The notes under the pieces are model-generated. The model ran no database searches, had not been told where the DNA came from, and saw nothing but the letters and a program-made list of their open reading frames with translations. From Acidithiobacillus ferruginosus (GTDB taxonomy: Bacteria > Pseudomonadota > Gammaproteobacteria > Acidithiobacillales > Acidithiobacillaceae): a DNA stretch of 6,480 bases. The position numbers and the translations under genes are program-made. The stretch lies in NCBI RefSeq assembly GCF_018854495.1, contig NZ_JABBDR010000158.1:1-6480 (forward strand), in the 5' to 3' direction. Shown here piece after piece: positions 5,090 through 6,480 of this stretch. Numbering within the stretch: the first letter of the stretch is position 1; each line of letters opens with the position of its first letter.

Positions 5090-6480
5090 ATGTCCGTCCG
5101 TACCCGTTTTGCTCCCAGTCCCACCGGTTATCTGCATATTGGCGGTGTCCGCACCGCACTCTACTCGTGGTTGCACGCGCGTCAGCAGGGTGGGCGCTTC
5201 ATTTTGCGTATCGAGGATACGGACGTGGAGCGTTCGACGCCGGAAGCGACGGTCGCCATTCTGGAGGGGATGGCCTGGCTGGGGCTGGACTGGGACGAGG
5301 GACCGTTCTATCAGATGCGGCGCATGGACCGCTACCGGGAAGTGCTGGCGCAGATGCTGGCGGCAGGAACGGCCTACCATTGCTATTGCAGTCGGGAAGA
5401 AGTGGACGCCATGCGCGAGGACCAGCGCCAGCGCGGTGAGAAGCCGCGTTATGACGGCCGCTGCCGGCAGCGCACGACGGCACCGGAGGGGGTTGCGCCG
5501 GTGATCCGCTTCCGCAGCCCGGACGACGGCGAAACGGTGGTGGAAGACCTGATTCACGGTACGGTGCGCTTTCAGAATAGCGAAATGGACGACCTGATCA
5601 TCGCCCGCTCCGACGGAACGCCGACCTACAATTTCTGCGTGGTGGTGGATGACTGGGATATGGGAATCACCCATGTGATCCGCGGCGACGATCATCTCAA
5701 CAACACCCCGCGGCAGATGCAGATTCTACAGGCGCTGGGCGCGCGGGTGCCGGTTTATGCCCATGTGCCGATGATTCTCGGTCCGGACAAGCAGAAGCTG
5801 TCCAAGCGTCACGGGGCGGTGAGCGTGCTGGAATACCGTGAGCAAGGCTTCTTGCCCGACGCGCTGCTCAATTTTCTGGTGCGACTGGGCTGGTCCCATG
5901 GCGATCAGGAAATCTTTACCCGCGAGGAAATGGTGGAATTTTTCCGCATCGATGCGGTGAACAAGGCGGCCTCGGCCTTCAACCCGGAGAAGCTGCTGTG
6001 GATCAATGCCCAGCATATGCAACGGCTGACGCCGGAGGGTTTGGCGCAGCATCTGCTGCCTTATCTCGGCGGCGTGGGGGTAACCGAGTCTTTGCTGGCG
6101 TCCGGACCGGAACTCCCGGCGGTGGTGGCGTTGTTGCAGGAGCGGTCCAAGACCTTGGTGGAGATGGCGGCGGCGGCGGAGATGTTTTATGTGGCGCCGG
6201 TGGCCGGCGAACCCAAAGAGGTGGAAAAGCATCTGCACGGGCAGGGCGCCTTGCTGGCGACCATGACCCAGGCGTTGGGCGCGTTGCCGAACTGGGAGGC
6301 GGCGGCGATTCACAGCGTAATTCAGGAACTGGCGGTGACCCATGCTGGCGGCAAGATGGGCAAGGTCGCGCAACCCCTGCGGGTGGCGGTGGCCGGGCGG
6401 GCGGTGTCACCACCCATTGACGCGACTCTGGCCTTATTGGGTAAGGAAGAGACGTTGGCGCGTCTGCGGCGGGCGGGGCG
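5090..6480 (+). CDS. gltX: glutamyl-tRNA synthetase, 3' end cut by the window
   Basis: This class I synthetase (EC 6.1.1.17) attaches Glu to tRNA-Glu, and in non-discriminating forms also to tRNA-Gln, for later amidation by GatCAB. The first 463 residues are present. The family length of about 465-490 and the ending LARLRRAG suggest that only a few codons are missing. Motifs: RFAPSPTGYLHIGG with the HIGH signature (HIGG, residues 16-19), ILRIEDTD (38-45), THVIRGDDHLNNTPRQ (194-209), and DKQKLSKRHG with KLSKR at 236-240. A zinc insertion lies between Cys98-x-Cys100 and Tyr121-x3-Cys125 (YDGRC). E. coli GluRS instead uses Cys98, Cys100, Cys125 and His127, and here position 127 is Gln. The anticodon-binding helical region begins after about residue 310. 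The start at 5090 gives the canonical N-terminus MSVRTRFAPSPTG. Only a weak CAGG lies nine bases upstream. It is divergent from mltD. Confidence 0.96.
   Translation, partial: MSVRTRFAPSPTGYLHIGGVRTALYSWLHARQQGGRFILRIEDTDVERSTPEATVAILEGMAWLGLDWDEGPFYQMRRMDRYREVLAQMLAAGTAYHCYCSREEVDAMREDQRQRGEKPRYDGRCRQRTTAPEGVAPVIRFRSPDDGETVVEDLIHGTVRFQNSEMDDLIIARSDGTPTYNFCVVVDDWDMGITHVIRGDDHLNNTPRQMQILQALGARVPVYAHVPMILGPDKQKLSKRHGAVSVLEYREQGFLPDALLNFLVRLGWSHGDQEIFTREEMVEFFRIDAVNKAASAFNPEKLLWINAQHMQRLTPEGLAQHLLPYLGGVGVTESLLASGPELPAVVALLQERSKTLVEMAAAAEMFYVAPVAGEPKEVEKHLHGQGALLATMTQALGALPNWEAAAIHSVIQELAVTHAGGKMGKVAQPLRVAVAGRAVSPPIDATLALLGKEETLARLRRAG

Noticed and set aside
4992..5504. Plus-strand frame whose product begins like a lipoprotein (LLAASGC) and overlaps the start of gltX
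   Set aside because: It runs out of frame through a highly conserved gltX N-terminus, and the lipobox-like string is coincidental. The true gene begins at 5090.
1..6480. CRISPR array, tRNA, rRNA, insertion sequence or riboswitch
   Set aside because: No regularly spaced repeats, tRNA-like cloverleaf, transposase frame or terminal inverted repeats were recognised. Covariance-model searches could not be run.

Overview
The window looks like chromosomal DNA of a GC-rich proteobacterium. The protein set (a ~360-residue transaldolase, an E. coli-like FabI, an MltD-type lytic transglycosylase and a bacterial GluRS with a Cys-Cys-Tyr-Cys zinc site) resembles Acidithiobacillus and its relatives. That assignment is inferred from memory of protein families, not from a search.

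Layout. Positions 1-900 are accessory in character. They hold the tail of an unrecognised gene (3-152, +), a 67-residue hypothetical gene with a good ribosome binding site (197-400, +), and a VapBC-type toxin-antitoxin module on the minus strand. The AbrB/MazE-fold antitoxin (621-887) looks intact. The PIN toxin (473-628) is only 51 codons long and looks like the N-terminus joined directly to the C-terminus, so most of the catalytic domain is gone. From about 900 onward the window is housekeeping: transaldolase (1106-2197, +), then converging on it the minus-strand pair mltD (3025-4863) and fabI (2225-2998), 26 bp apart and probably cotranscribed. A divergent promoter region (4864-5089) separates mltD from gltX (5090 to the window end, +), which lacks only its last few codons.

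How the genes fit together. Transaldolase belongs to the non-oxidative pentose phosphate pathway. FabI completes each round of fatty acid elongation. MltD trims peptidoglycan in the periplasm, so mltD-fabI would be an envelope-biogenesis operon. GltX makes Glu-tRNA, which feeds protein synthesis and, in most bacteria that lack the Shemin route, tetrapyrrole synthesis.

I found no convincing new multi-gene system. The items most worth a second look are the toxin with an apparent internal deletion beside an intact antitoxin, the variant zinc site in GluRS, and the four-LysM MltD with a recently duplicated LysM unit. No tRNA, rRNA, CRISPR array or insertion sequence was seen.
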